Shown here in pieces: positions 33,490 to 42,108 of a stretch of DNA of 64,000 nucleotides (the stretch's first letter is position 1; each line of letters begins with the position of its first letter). The notes below the pieces were generated by a model. It worked only from the letters and a program-made list of their open reading frames with translations. It was not told where the DNA came from and ran no database searches. The stretch covers positions 1 to 64,000 of the forward strand of contig JBFYMA010000022.1 in assembly GCA_041305085.1 (NCBI GenBank), in the 5' to 3' direction. The DNA comes from SURF-58 sp041305085. GTDB taxonomy: Archaea > Nanobdellota > Nanobdellia > Woesearchaeales > UBA9642. The position numbers and the translations under genes were made by a program.

Positions 33490-34362
33490 TCAAACATACT
33501 TCTCCATGTCCTGGGAGATGTCTTCTTTGTTGATGGGGTAGTCGATCAGCGCTTTGCCGCCCTGGAGCGCTATGCAGTTTTCTTCGTAGGTTTTTCTTTC
33601 ATGCTTATAGAATATGCCTATGGGCACTTTTTCTCCGAACTCTTCAGCCTTTTTCAGAGCTGATTCTTTGCTTGTAATATCATGCCCTTGATCCTGTAGT
33701 TTGTAAACTCTTTCCTTCCAGAACTGGAATGTGTTGTGGTGGTTGAATGTTACGCAGGGCTGGAATATGTCTATGAGCGCAAAGCCCTTGTGCTTTATGG
33801 CTTCCATCATCAGCCATTTTAAGTGCTGTATGTCCCCTGCATACCCTCTTGCAACAAAGCTTGCACCTGAAGCAATTGCGACGCTTATGGGGTTGAATGG
33901 GACTTCATAGTTTCCCTGAGGGCTGGTTTTGGTTATTATGCCTTGTTCGGTTGTTGGGCTGGTCTGGTTTTTTGTGAGTGCATAAAGAAGGTTGTCGTGC
34001 ACAAAATAGCTTATGTTTATGTTTCGTTTGCAGGCGTGTATAAAGTGCTGCAGTCCTTCTCCATAGCCGTCTCCGTCTCCTCCTGCACTTACCACAGTAA
34101 GTCTTGGATTGGTAAGCTTTATCCCTTCAGCAACTGGAATGCCTCTGCCGTGTATTGAGTTGAACCCTATTGTTTTTACCCAGTAAGGGATTTTGCTGGA
34201 GCAGCCGATTCCTGAAGTAAGCACAAATTCATCTCTTGGTATTCCAAGTTCCATGACTGCCATTTTAATTGCAGTCAGTATGCCGAAGTTTCCGCAGCCA
34301 GGGCACCAATTATTGTCTTTGCACGCCCTGTCAAGGTCTTTGAGTGTTATTTTTTGCTCCAT
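33490..34362 (-). CDS. korB: 2-oxoacid:ferredoxin oxidoreductase, beta subunit
   Basis: The 290-residue thiamine-diphosphate-binding subunit has W-C-P-G-C-G-N-F-G near residue 18, G-I-G-C-S-S-K-I-P near 51 and the TPP motif G-G-D-G-D-G-Y-G near 94-101. With the gamma-alpha subunit just upstream it decarboxylates a 2-oxoacid to acyl-CoA, reducing ferredoxin. It starts 3 bases after korA. Whether the substrate is 2-oxoglutarate or pyruvate cannot be told from these motifs alone, so the gene name is provisional. Confidence 0.93.
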   Translation of the reverse strand: MEQKITLKDLDRACKDNNWCPGCGNFGILTAIKMAVMELGIPRDEFVLTSGIGCSSKIPYWVKTIGFNSIHGRGIPVAEGIKLTNPRLTVVSAGGDGDGYGEGLQHFIHACKRNINISYFVHDNLLYALTKNQTSPTTEQGIITKTSPQGNYEVPFNPISVAIASGASFVARGYAGDIQHLKWLMMEAIKHKGFALIDIFQPCVTFNHHNTFQFWKERVYKLQDQGHDITSKESALKKAEEFGEKVPIGIFYKHERKTYEENCIALQGGKALIDYPINKEDISQDMEKYV

Positions 34363-34365
34363 TTT

Positions 34366-36102
34366 TTATTTTCCCAGCAGTTGTTTTGCCTTGTCATATA
34401 TTTCTTCAGGATAAAATGCCCTTCCGTCGTATTTCAAAAATGTGTCAAGCTTGTGGCCTGTGAATTCCCTTATTATTCCTGCAAGCTGCCCAGTAAAATT
34501 GTTTTCAACAACTATTGACTTTTTGAAATTCCTGAAATAGCTGCTGAACTCCTGCTCTGGGAAAGGATAGATATAGGTTATCTGCAAAAAGTTTACTTTG
34601 AGGCCTTCTTTTTCCAGCCACTTCATTGCCTCAAGTATAGGCCCTTTGGTTGAGCCCCAGGAAACAATTGAAATGTCTGCATCTTTTGGCCCGTATAATT
34701 TTGGCTTGGGAATATCTTTTTTTGCGTATTCCAGCTTTCTGAAGCGCTTGTTCATCTGCTGGTTTCTTACTTCTATTGACTCATCAAATACGCCAGTTTC
34801 ATCGTGCTCATCGCTTGTAACCATAAATATTGCTTTTTGGCCTGGAACAGCTCTTGGGCTGACACCTGTTTCAGTATTCTTGAACCGTTTATAATTGCTG
34901 CCCATACTTGCAGCTTCCTGGTCTGTAAGATAATCCCTTTCACGAACCTTTATTTTGTGCTGGTCAAAAAAAGGAACAGTTATTTCGCTGCCTCCAAGGT
35001 ATTTGTCAGTTATTATTATTACAGGAAGATGGTATTTGTATGCAAGGTTAAAGGCATTTATTGTTTCATAGAAGGACTCTTCCATATCTCCTGGAGCAAG
35101 AATAATCCTGGGAAACTCCCCGTGGGATGCATTGAGCGCAAACTTCAGGTCAGACTGCTCTGTCCAGGTTGGGATTCCTGTTGAAGGCCCTCCCCTTGTT
35201 GCCAGAACAATAACCAAAGGAGTCTCTGTTATGCCAATCATTCCCAGTGTTTCACTCATAAGCGCAAACCCTCCTCCAGAAGTGGCTGTCATAGCCCTTG
35301 CCCCTGCAAAGCTCGCCCCGACTGCGTGGTTTATGGCGCTTATCTCGTCCTCTGTCTGCTTCATTATGAGATTGTGGGATTTTTCCCTGTTAACCATCTC
35401 TATCATTATTGAGGTTGCAGGAGTCATTGGGTATGCTGACATAAACTTGCAGCCTGCTTTTATTGCTCCCAATGCTATGCATGAGTTTCCTGTTATGAGC
35501 ATCTGCTTCTTTTTTTTGTCAAGAACTTCCATCTTTGTTTTAAACCTGACATTGTTATAGTTTTTCTTTACATAGTTGTATCCTTCCATGAAAAGTTTTG
35601 TGTTTTCCTCAATTATTTCTTCGCCTTTTTTTGCAAATTCTTTTTCAAGGATTTCTGTAAACATTGTGGTGTCATAGTCGAGTATTGCAGTACTTGCCCC
35701 TAATGCTACTATGTTTCGCATTATGGGCTCGCCCTTGTTTTCCCTGACAATCTTTTTTATAGGAACAGAAAAAAGCTGAATATTTTTGAAAGGCTTTACA
35801 TCGACTGTTTCAGGGTCAAAGATTATTGCCCCGTCATCTGTAACCTCTGATGCGTTTTCTTTTATTGTGTTCTGGTTCAATGCCACAAGTATGTCAATAG
35901 GCCTTATCTGGGAGTGTATCTGCTCATCCTCAGCCCTTACATGAAATGTGTTGTGACCGCCCCTTATCAATGAAGGATATTCTGTATAGCAGAAGACATT
36001 GTAGCCTGCTCTTGAGAATGCTTTGGCAAATATTGTGCCTGATTCCATGATGCCATAGCCTGCTTCTCCTCCAATCTTCCAAGAAACCTTGTTTTTCGCC
36101 AT
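34366..36102 (-). CDS. korA: 2-oxoacid:ferredoxin oxidoreductase, fused gamma-alpha subunit
   Basis: Residues 1-185 are the gamma domain (G-G-E-A-G-Y-G-I near 12, Y-P-S-L-I-R-G-G-H near 42). Residues 200-578 are the alpha domain (M-S-A-Y-P-M-T-P-A-T-S near 219, A-T-S-G-G-G-F-A-L-M near 268, R-G-G-P-S-T-G near 299). The start at 36102 has a GGGGTG ribosome site 6 bases upstream; an in-frame GTG just before it overlaps that site. The enzyme supplies acyl-CoA and reduced ferredoxin, which fits the Pta/AckA pair encoded nearby. The small 4Fe-4S delta subunit is not in this cluster. Confidence 0.93.
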   Translation of the reverse strand: MAKNKVSWKIGGEAGYGIMESGTIFAKAFSRAGYNVFCYTEYPSLIRGGHNTFHVRAEDEQIHSQIRPIDILVALNQNTIKENASEVTDDGAIIFDPETVDVKPFKNIQLFSVPIKKIVRENKGEPIMRNIVALGASTAILDYDTTMFTEILEKEFAKKGEEIIEENTKLFMEGYNYVKKNYNNVRFKTKMEVLDKKKKQMLITGNSCIALGAIKAGCKFMSAYPMTPATSIMIEMVNREKSHNLIMKQTEDEISAINHAVGASFAGARAMTATSGGGFALMSETLGMIGITETPLVIVLATRGGPSTGIPTWTEQSDLKFALNASHGEFPRIILAPGDMEESFYETINAFNLAYKYHLPVIIITDKYLGGSEITVPFFDQHKIKVRERDYLTDQEAASMGSNYKRFKNTETGVSPRAVPGQKAIFMVTSDEHDETGVFDESIEVRNQQMNKRFRKLEYAKKDIPKPKLYGPKDADISIVSWGSTKGPILEAMKWLEKEGLKVNFLQITYIYPFPEQEFSSYFRNFKKSIVVENNFTGQLAGIIREFTGHKLDTFLKYDGRAFYPEEIYDKAKQLLGK

Positions 36103-36163
36103 ACACACCCCTTTTTAACTGTTTGAGGGAATATTATTATTTATAAACTTTGCGGATGTTAAT

Positions 36164-37058
36164 GCTGTGTCCCGAAAGTGTGTTGAGCCAGCAGAATAAG
36201 TTGTGGCAGGCTAGTTTGCCACAGACTTCTATACAGATGGTTCAGGCTTTTTGAGAGCTTACGCTACTTCCGTATTTGCGTTTGGTTGCGCCAAACACTG
36301 CTTCGATAAGGCTTCTCCGATTGTAGGTTTTTTGTCTGAATGCTTTGTGCATCTTTTTTCTGAAAAAACCCTTTTTTGCATTCTTTTTCTTAGGAATCAT
36401 GAGCAAGATTCCTTGCTCATGTGCTTGTTTGTAGAATTTTTCGGAGACGTAATCTTTGTCTGCTACAAGAATCCGTAGATTGCTTTGCCTTATGAGCTGG
36501 TATGCATCTTTAAGGTCGTGTGCGGGTAGCACACGAACCCTGGCGGCACAAAACTTTTTGTGCCGCGTGTCAAAAGCAGCATTCAACTTAATAGGCACTT
36601 TTGGCATTTTACCATCAATACACTTCAAGTAGTGATAGCTAGGGTTTATCCTAGACAAACCCGTTGCGTCAAGCGCAACAATGCGCACTTGCCTGCTTGT
36701 TGCCTTAATTACTTGCTGCCAAAAACGAATATCAAGCTTTGCAGCTGTGCGTTGCAAAAATGATTTTGTTGGGCAAGTAAAACCCAACAAGTCACACAAC
36801 TGCTTGACTCTCCGATAAGAGAGTCTACAACAGAAACGTATCAATAACGCACATATGTACTCGTACAACTCATACATCTTTGGCCCGAAATGGTGCAGCC
36901 ATCTCGGACAGCCTAAGCGTTTGAGCAAACGCTTAACTTTATATACTAATTTTGCTTGTTTCTCCATTGGTAGACACCTGCGTTGTCCACCCCTCAGACA
37001 GCCTTACTGCTGTTTGAGGTTATAATCCTTTAGAAAAATCAGAGTCTCGGGACAGAGC
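36164..37058 (-). mobile_element. IS element with DDE transposase
   Basis: Imperfect terminal inverted repeats bound this 0.9-kb element. The left end reads GCTGTGTCCCGAAAGTGTG (36164-36182) and the right end, reversed, GCTCTGTCCCGAGACTCTG (37058-37040), 15 of 19 identical. Both are preceded by AT, which may be part of the repeat or the duplicated target. A single transposase gene fills the middle. It separates korA from the glycan locus. Confidence 0.85.
36242..36967 (-). CDS. IS4/IS5-type transposase
   Basis: The 241-residue transposase is uninterrupted. The DDE catalytic set is Asp100 (V-A-L-D-A-T-G), Asp170 (L-V-A-D-K-D-Y) and Glu222 (R-R-S-L-I-E-A-V-F-G), with the Y/R-x-x-x-E spacing usual in IS4/IS5 relatives. 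The N-terminal 90 residues are basic and helical, fit for binding the inverted repeats. Its end seems short: only 19 residues follow the Glu. The element may still be active. Confidence 0.88.
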   Translation of the reverse strand: MEKQAKLVYKVKRLLKRLGCPRWLHHFGPKMYELYEYICALLIRFCCRLSYRRVKQLCDLLGFTCPTKSFLQRTAAKLDIRFWQQVIKATSRQVRIVALDATGLSRINPSYHYLKCIDGKMPKVPIKLNAAFDTRHKKFCAARVRVLPAHDLKDAYQLIRQSNLRILVADKDYVSEKFYKQAHEQGILLMIPKKKNAKKGFFRKKMHKAFRQKTYNRRSLIEAVFGATKRKYGSSVSSQKA

Positions 37059-37103
37059 ATATATATCCATTAAGTATTTAAATATTGCAAATTTTTGTGT
37101 TGT

Positions 37104-37179
37104 AATAACAAAAATTTCGACATGAAGGTCGGGCATTCAACCCATAGAAATTTCTCCTTTTAGTCGAAATTTTCAATAA
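37104..37179 (-). repeat. Modular intergenic element, copy C (head module, inverted)
   Basis: AAAATTTCGAC (37111-37121) and GTCGAAATTTT (37163-37173) form an 11-bp perfect foldback, and the outer ends read AATAAC and CAATAA. Reversed, the sequence matches the start of copies A and B (TTATTGAAAATTTCGACTAAAAGG). It lies between a TATTTAAATA-like promoter box (37074-37083) and the wecB ATG at 37185, so it would form most of the wecB mRNA leader. Confidence 0.7.
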
Positions 37180-37184
37180 ATAAA

Positions 37185-38309
37185 ATGGAATCAAAAAATT
37201 GCAGGATAAAAATCATTAACGTTGTAGGCGCAAGACCTAATTTTGTCAAAATTGCACCTATTATGAGGGAGCTAAGAAACCATAGTTTTTTTGAACCAAT
37301 ACTTGTACATACCGGACAGCACTACACAAAATCCATGAACGAGTATTTTTTTGAAGATTTGGGAATACCTAATCCTGATTACTCTTTGGGTGTGGGGTCA
37401 GGCTCTCATGCTGTCCAGACAGCAAAAATAATGACTGAGTTTGAAAAAGTGTGCCTTTCTGAAAAACCTGATCTCGTACTGGTAGTTGGTGATGTTAATT
37501 CAACAATAGCATGCGCACTGGTTGCAAAAAAGCTTCACATAAATGTTGTGCATGTAGAAGCAGGATTGAGAAGTTTTGACAGAGAAATGCCTGAAGAAAT
37601 CAACAGAATATTAACAGATTCCATCTCTGACTTGCTTTTTGTGACAGAGATTTCAGGGATTCAAAATCTAAAAAATGAAGGGGTTTCTGAAGATAAAATG
37701 TTTATGGTTGGAAACGTAATGATTGACTCCCTTGTTCACAGCATTAAAAAAATAAGAAATGGGAAGTATTTTAAAAAATTTGGAGTAGACCCAAAAAAAT
37801 ATTTTGTACTAACTCTTCACAGGCCGAGCAATGTTGACAAAAAAGAAAACATTTTGTCCCTTCTTGATGCCATCAGCAAAATACAAAAAAATGTAAAAAT
37901 TGTTTTTCCTATTCACCCCAGAACTCTGAAATCACTAAAGGAAAAAAACATTCTGGAATCAGTAAAAAAAATGCAAAACCTAATAATTTGCGAACCACTA
38001 AACTATATTGGCTTTTTGTCATTGGTCTATTACTCGAGAGGTGTCCTGACAGATTCGGGAGGGATCCAGGAGGAAACAACATATTTCAAGATTCCTTGTA
38101 TAACAATCAGGGAAAACACAGAAAGACCTTCAACAACAAAAACAGGAAGCAATATTTTGGTAGGTACTAATCCTGAAAGAATCGTTGAGGAAGCAAAAAA
38201 AGTTCTGGAAAATAAAAAATTTGAATCAGGGATACCTGAATTTTGGGATGGAAAAACCGCAAAAAGAATCGTTCAGATATTATCAGAGCGTTTGAAAAAT
38301 GGCAGTTAA
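37185..38309 (+). CDS. wecB: UDP-N-acetylglucosamine 2-epimerase (non-hydrolysing)
   Basis: The 374-residue enzyme converts UDP-GlcNAc to UDP-ManNAc for surface glycans. Typical blocks are V-V-G-A-R-P-N-F-V-K near 12, H-T-G-Q-H-Y near 43, V-G-D-V-N-S-T near 97, H-V-E-A-G-L-R-S near 121, L-H-R-P-S-N-V-D near 212 and T-D-S-G-G-I-Q-E-E near 290. It opens an A-rich three-gene locus, overlapping the glycosyltransferase gene by 11 bases. An IS lies just upstream, and its leader carries repeat copy C. Confidence 0.95.
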   Translation: MESKNCRIKIINVVGARPNFVKIAPIMRELRNHSFFEPILVHTGQHYTKSMNEYFFEDLGIPNPDYSLGVGSGSHAVQTAKIMTEFEKVCLSEKPDLVLVVGDVNSTIACALVAKKLHINVVHVEAGLRSFDREMPEEINRILTDSISDLLFVTEISGIQNLKNEGVSEDKMFMVGNVMIDSLVHSIKKIRNGKYFKKFGVDPKKYFVLTLHRPSNVDKKENILSLLDAISKIQKNVKIVFPIHPRTLKSLKEKNILESVKKMQNLIICEPLNYIGFLSLVYYSRGVLTDSGGIQEETTYFKIPCITIRENTERPSTTKTGSNILVGTNPERIVEEAKKVLENKKFESGIPEFWDGKTAKRIVQILSERLKNGS

Positions 38310-39627
38310 AATAATCATTGTTGTGTTGGCTCCTGCAAAAGGAATTGGTGGAGGAAACAGAAAATTCAAAATTTATTATGACAATTTTGATAAAAAATAC
38401 TTTAACAAATATTATGTTTTTCTTGACAAAAACCCCAGAGCTTTTAAAAAAAACAAAGACGGTACATTCAACATAGGACTTGAAAAGTTACAACAATTTT
38501 TGGACAAAAAAAAGGCAGATTTTTTTTTTAGTGGGGAAAAAATTCCTGAAAAATTTTATAACGAAATTAAAAAAAAGTGCTTTTCCATAATTAATGTAAA
38601 TTTCACATATCTTTATTCTAAAGACTCTAAGGATATAAACATTATCATAAGCAAGACAGACTATTTAAAGATAAAGCTTATTAACAAAAAAATCCAGAAC
38701 GCATATGTAGTATACAATCCCATAGATGTAAAAAAATGGGAATCTTTAAGAAATAATAGTCAAGGAAAGTATAAAAACTATTTTAAAAACAAAAAAATAA
38801 AATTAATTGTTGGTAGACTGGCCAGAGCAGAGCCCAGCAAATGGAATTATTTGATTATTAAAACACTTCTGCAAATGCAAAAAAGAAAGATATATGATTA
38901 CGGATTTGTATTTGCAGGCATGACTGCATTATACAGAAAAACATTGCAGCTTTTCTTGGGAAGAAAAATGCTTGAAAACATCCTGTTTCTTCCCGAACTC
39001 AAAAAAGATGAAGACTTATCCAATTTTTATAACTCTATAGATCTTTTTTGGCAAACGTCCTTAATTGGCGAAAGCTTTGGAAACGTTATTGCAGAAGCTT
39101 TTTACTTCAAGGTTCCAGTAATAACTGATTATAAAAGATTTGTGAGAAAAAATAAAAGAATAGACTTTTGGAGATATGATGCCCAGATAGAACTGGTGGA
39201 TGATGGAAAAAATGGAAAATACTGCAACTATCCACAAAAAGTTATACAATTTTTGCAAAATACAAACTCTAAAAAACTTAAAAAAATGGGGGAAAATGGA
39301 CTAAAAAAAACAAGATCTAAATATGATGTCAGGGACACATGCAAAACTTTTGCAAAAATATGCTATGAATACCTGAGAAAAGCCAAAAAAATTCCCAAAG
39401 ATCCAAAATTTGAAGCCATCAAAAAAAAGCCTTCAGAAAAAGAATTAGATGATTATGAAAAAGAGTATTTTAAGAGAATAAGTTATGCTGTAAAGATTAA
39501 CAAAATAAAACAAAACGAAAAAAGGACTTACAAAATCCAGGAATGGTTCTGGAAAAAAATAGAGTTGTTATATGTTGTAGTAAGAAAAGTTTGCAAAAAG
39601 CTCAAAATAGAATTGGAAAAGATGTAA
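38299..39627 (+). CDS. GT-B-fold glycosyltransferase
   Basis: The 442-residue protein is Lys-rich and unusually A-rich in its DNA. The C-terminal half carries I-V-G-R-L-A-R near residue 170, a donor-site E-S-F-G-N-V-I-A-E-A-F segment (E-x7-E, near 255-265) and K-V-P-V-I-T-D, as in GT4-type retaining enzymes. The N-terminal half has A-P-A-K-G-I-G-G-G-N near 12, an acceptor-site loop. A C-terminal Lys-rich tail of about 70 residues is extra. It overlaps wecB by 11 bases and is followed one base later by the asparagine-synthase-like gene. Confidence 0.8.
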   Translation: MAVKIIIVVLAPAKGIGGGNRKFKIYYDNFDKKYFNKYYVFLDKNPRAFKKNKDGTFNIGLEKLQQFLDKKKADFFFSGEKIPEKFYNEIKKKCFSIINVNFTYLYSKDSKDINIIISKTDYLKIKLINKKIQNAYVVYNPIDVKKWESLRNNSQGKYKNYFKNKKIKLIVGRLARAEPSKWNYLIIKTLLQMQKRKIYDYGFVFAGMTALYRKTLQLFLGRKMLENILFLPELKKDEDLSNFYNSIDLFWQTSLIGESFGNVIAEAFYFKVPVITDYKRFVRKNKRIDFWRYDAQIELVDDGKNGKYCNYPQKVIQFLQNTNSKKLKKMGENGLKKTRSKYDVRDTCKTFAKICYEYLRKAKKIPKDPKFEAIKKKPSEKELDDYEKEYFKRISYAVKINKIKQNEKRTYKIQEWFWKKIELLYVVVRKVCKKLKIELEKM

Positions 39628-39628
39628 A

Positions 39629-41491
39629 ATGTGTGGAATTTCAGGAATGGTTTTAGGAAATGGACAGGTTTCAGAAGATGTTCTGGAAGAAAATAACAAT
39701 ATAATGAAGCACAGGGGTCCTGATGATTCAGGAATATGGATTTCTAAAGACAAAAAAACAGGATTTTCCCATTCAAGGCTTTCAATCGTAGATCTTGATA
39801 AGAGATCAAAACAACCAATGATTTTTGAAAATGAAAAAATTGTCATCATTTTCAATGGAGAAATATATAACTATGTTGAGCTAAGAAAAAAACTTCAAAA
39901 AAAATACAAATTCAGAACAACATCTGACACAGAAGTTTTGGGTTATTTGTATATTGAAAAAGGAGTGAAGCTCTTAGACGAGATAGAGGGAATGTTTGCA
40001 TTCGCAATTTATGAGAAAGAACAAAATAAGACTTTTATTGCAAGAGATTTTATAGGACAAAAACCACTCATCTACTGCCAAGATAAGGAAGGGTTTTTTT
40101 TTGGCTCAGAAATACCTGTCATTCTCAACAGCAACCCTAAACTTGACAAAAAAATTGATTATGGTTCTTTAGGTGTCTTTCTAACTCCAAATTTCAGCCA
40201 CATACCTGCACCATTCACTATCTTCAAAAATATCAAAAAGCTGGAGCCATCACATTACATAATAGTGAAACAAGGAAATATTATTGAAAAAAAGCAGTAT
40301 TACAAACTTCAAAAGAAAAAATTAAAAAAAAGAAACGAAGCTGATTTTATTTGCAGAAAAGTTAACTGGATGAAGCCTCTGGACGTCAAATATGCCTCTT
40401 TCCTTTCGGGAGGTAATGATTCCTCACTTGTTTGCAGCTGTCTTGAAAAAGAAGCTGAAAAAAAAGTAGAGGTATATACGTTAAAGGTGGGAAATACTGA
40501 TAAGGATTTTGAAAGAGCCAAATATGTTGCGAAAACACTGCATTTAAAACACAGCACAACAAATTTTAACTTTGAAAATTTTTTGAATAGTTTGGAAGAC
40601 CAGATAAAAAACTTTGGCGAGCCTTATTACCACATCACTTCTGTTTATGCAGACTATATTCTGAATATGGTTGCAAAAAAATACAAAGTTTTGTTTTCAG
40701 GCGCGGGAGGGGATGAAGTCTATTACGGGTATGACAACATCCAGTTTATTTTGATTGACTTTTTCCTTAAATCAAAAAAAATAATTCCAAATTTTTTGTT
40801 TAAAGTTTTTCTGCCAAAAAAATATTCCTTTTTGCACGATGCAAACCATCAAAATTTCAAAGAAAAGTATTACAGCCACTGCTTTAACAGAACAAAAAAT
40901 ATTTTTGATTCTCAAATTGTTTGTAAAAAAACAAAAGAATACCTGAAAAAAATAAGCTCACAAATATTTATTCTCACAGATGCAAAAAATTATTTGGATA
41001 TATCATACATGGCAGGAATTTATATAGAAAACAGCCATTCACTCACAATACAAAGCGATCTTGTGGGGATGAAAAACTCTGTGGAGATAAGATGTCCTTT
41101 TTTGGAAAAAAAAGTTATAGAAAGCGGATACAGTCTTCCTTTGCACAAAAAGATAAGTATTTTCAGGATAAGGGAAGGAAAAGAAGTGATAAAAAAAGCG
41201 CTTCTTAAAACTTTTTCAAAAAAATTTGTTTACTCAAAAAAAATTGGTTTTGGAGTGGAGTTCAAAGGACAAAAAAAAATACTAGAGTTGCATACAAAAA
41301 AAATAAGTAAGTACTTGAAAGATTTGGCAAAAAGAAAAGAGTTCAGCAACCTAGAAATAAGCAATATTCTTAAAAGAAAAAAAGAAAAAAAGTTTATACT
41401 TTTGATGAAGCTTTACTGCATCGAGACATGGTTTAAGGAATTTATCGACAAAAAAAATCATGATGTTAATTATTTTTTAGCACAAAAATGA
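39629..41491 (+). CDS. asnB: Asparagine synthase-like amidotransferase
   Basis: The 620-residue protein has an intact glutaminase (Cys2 in M-C-G-I-S-G, H-R-G-P-D-D near 31, N-G-E-I-Y-N near 76) and a synthetase domain with the ATP motif L-S-G-G-N-D-S-S near 258. The middle is divergent and the C-terminal part is Lys-rich. In glycan loci, AsnB relatives often amidate uronic acids or similar sugars instead of Asp. Placement after wecB and a glycosyltransferase supports that reading, so the gene name denotes only the family. Base composition matches the two preceding genes and differs from the flanks. Confidence 0.85.
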   Translation: MCGISGMVLGNGQVSEDVLEENNNIMKHRGPDDSGIWISKDKKTGFSHSRLSIVDLDKRSKQPMIFENEKIVIIFNGEIYNYVELRKKLQKKYKFRTTSDTEVLGYLYIEKGVKLLDEIEGMFAFAIYEKEQNKTFIARDFIGQKPLIYCQDKEGFFFGSEIPVILNSNPKLDKKIDYGSLGVFLTPNFSHIPAPFTIFKNIKKLEPSHYIIVKQGNIIEKKQYYKLQKKKLKKRNEADFICRKVNWMKPLDVKYASFLSGGNDSSLVCSCLEKEAEKKVEVYTLKVGNTDKDFERAKYVAKTLHLKHSTTNFNFENFLNSLEDQIKNFGEPYYHITSVYADYILNMVAKKYKVLFSGAGGDEVYYGYDNIQFILIDFFLKSKKIIPNFLFKVFLPKKYSFLHDANHQNFKEKYYSHCFNRTKNIFDSQIVCKKTKEYLKKISSQIFILTDAKNYLDISYMAGIYIENSHSLTIQSDLVGMKNSVEIRCPFLEKKVIESGYSLPLHKKISIFRIREGKEVIKKALLKTFSKKFVYSKKIGFGVEFKGQKKILELHTKKISKYLKDLAKRKEFSNLEISNILKRKKEKKFILLMKLYCIETWFKEFIDKKNHDVNYFLAQK

Positions 41492-41570
41492 GCTGAGGTG
41501 TATAAACAGACCTTATTTTGGCAGCAATTTTTTCTATTGCACTTTTAAAGCTAACCCTTGGAAAATCAAA

Positions 41571-41693
41571 ATAACAAAAATGTGCCTGATGACTGAACAG
41601 CTCGCCCTACTCCCTGCCTAAATGCAAGGTATAGATCAATCAAAGATTGCTGGCATCACTCTGTGATATTCAACCCTGCGCAATTTTCAATAA
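41571..41693 (-). repeat. Modular intergenic element, copy D (inverted, tail plus partial head)
   Basis: Read on the minus strand it starts TTATTGAAAATTGCGCAGGG and ends CAGGCACATTTTTGTTAT, closely following the tail of copies A, B and F (for example ATGCCAGCAATCTTTGATTG). It lies in the 617-base gap between the asparagine-synthase-like gene and the Cys-repeat lipoprotein gene. A second fragment of the same family (CTGGCATCCCTCTGG, 41698-41712) follows it. The rest of the gap is AT-rich with no gene. Confidence 0.7.
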
Positions 41694-41829
41694 ATTTCTG
41701 GCATCCCTCTGGGACATTCAGGATGGAGTAGGATGTTAAAATCAAAACAATACAATAGCAGGAGTATAAAATACAAATAGAAAATCGTGGCAAACATAAC
41801 ACCTGCATTTTTTTGCTGAACTGCTTTTT

Positions 41830-41964
41830 ATCAGAATGATTTTTGGCTGGCTGATGCCAGCATTGTGCTGAGCTGCGCTCAGAATACACCTGATTTTGTC
41901 AGGCTATGGCCTGCCATTGGAGGGTTTAGGCCGCGCAAAGCGCGGTTATTGTATTCATTCTGAT
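41830..41964 (+). repeat. Tandem-hairpin element, copy 1
   Basis: The 135-bp element is bounded by perfect inverted ends ATCAGAATGA (41830-41839) and TCATTCTGAT (41955-41964). Inside are four hairpins in a row: GCTGGC-TGAT-GCCAGC (41846-41861), CTGAGC-TGC-GCTCAG (41868-41882), CCTGA-TTTTG-TCAGG (41889-41903) and CCGCGC-AAA-GCGCGG (41931-41945). Linker words CTAT and TAGG are shared with the 134-bp copy at 47882-48015. No protein is encoded. Confidence 0.7.
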
Positions 41965-42108
41965 CAATATTTTACAAGCCTGTAATTTTTATGATTCTTA
42001 TGATTCTCATAATTCTCATAATCTCCACAATTCTTAATTCGATGCCTGAATGCTCGCAAAATTTAACACACCAAAAATTATATAAATAAAGGAGATTCAC
42101 TTTGTACT

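Noticed and set aside
36164..37058. Clear target-site duplication of the IS
   Set aside because: The flanks share only AT, so no duplication can be claimed.
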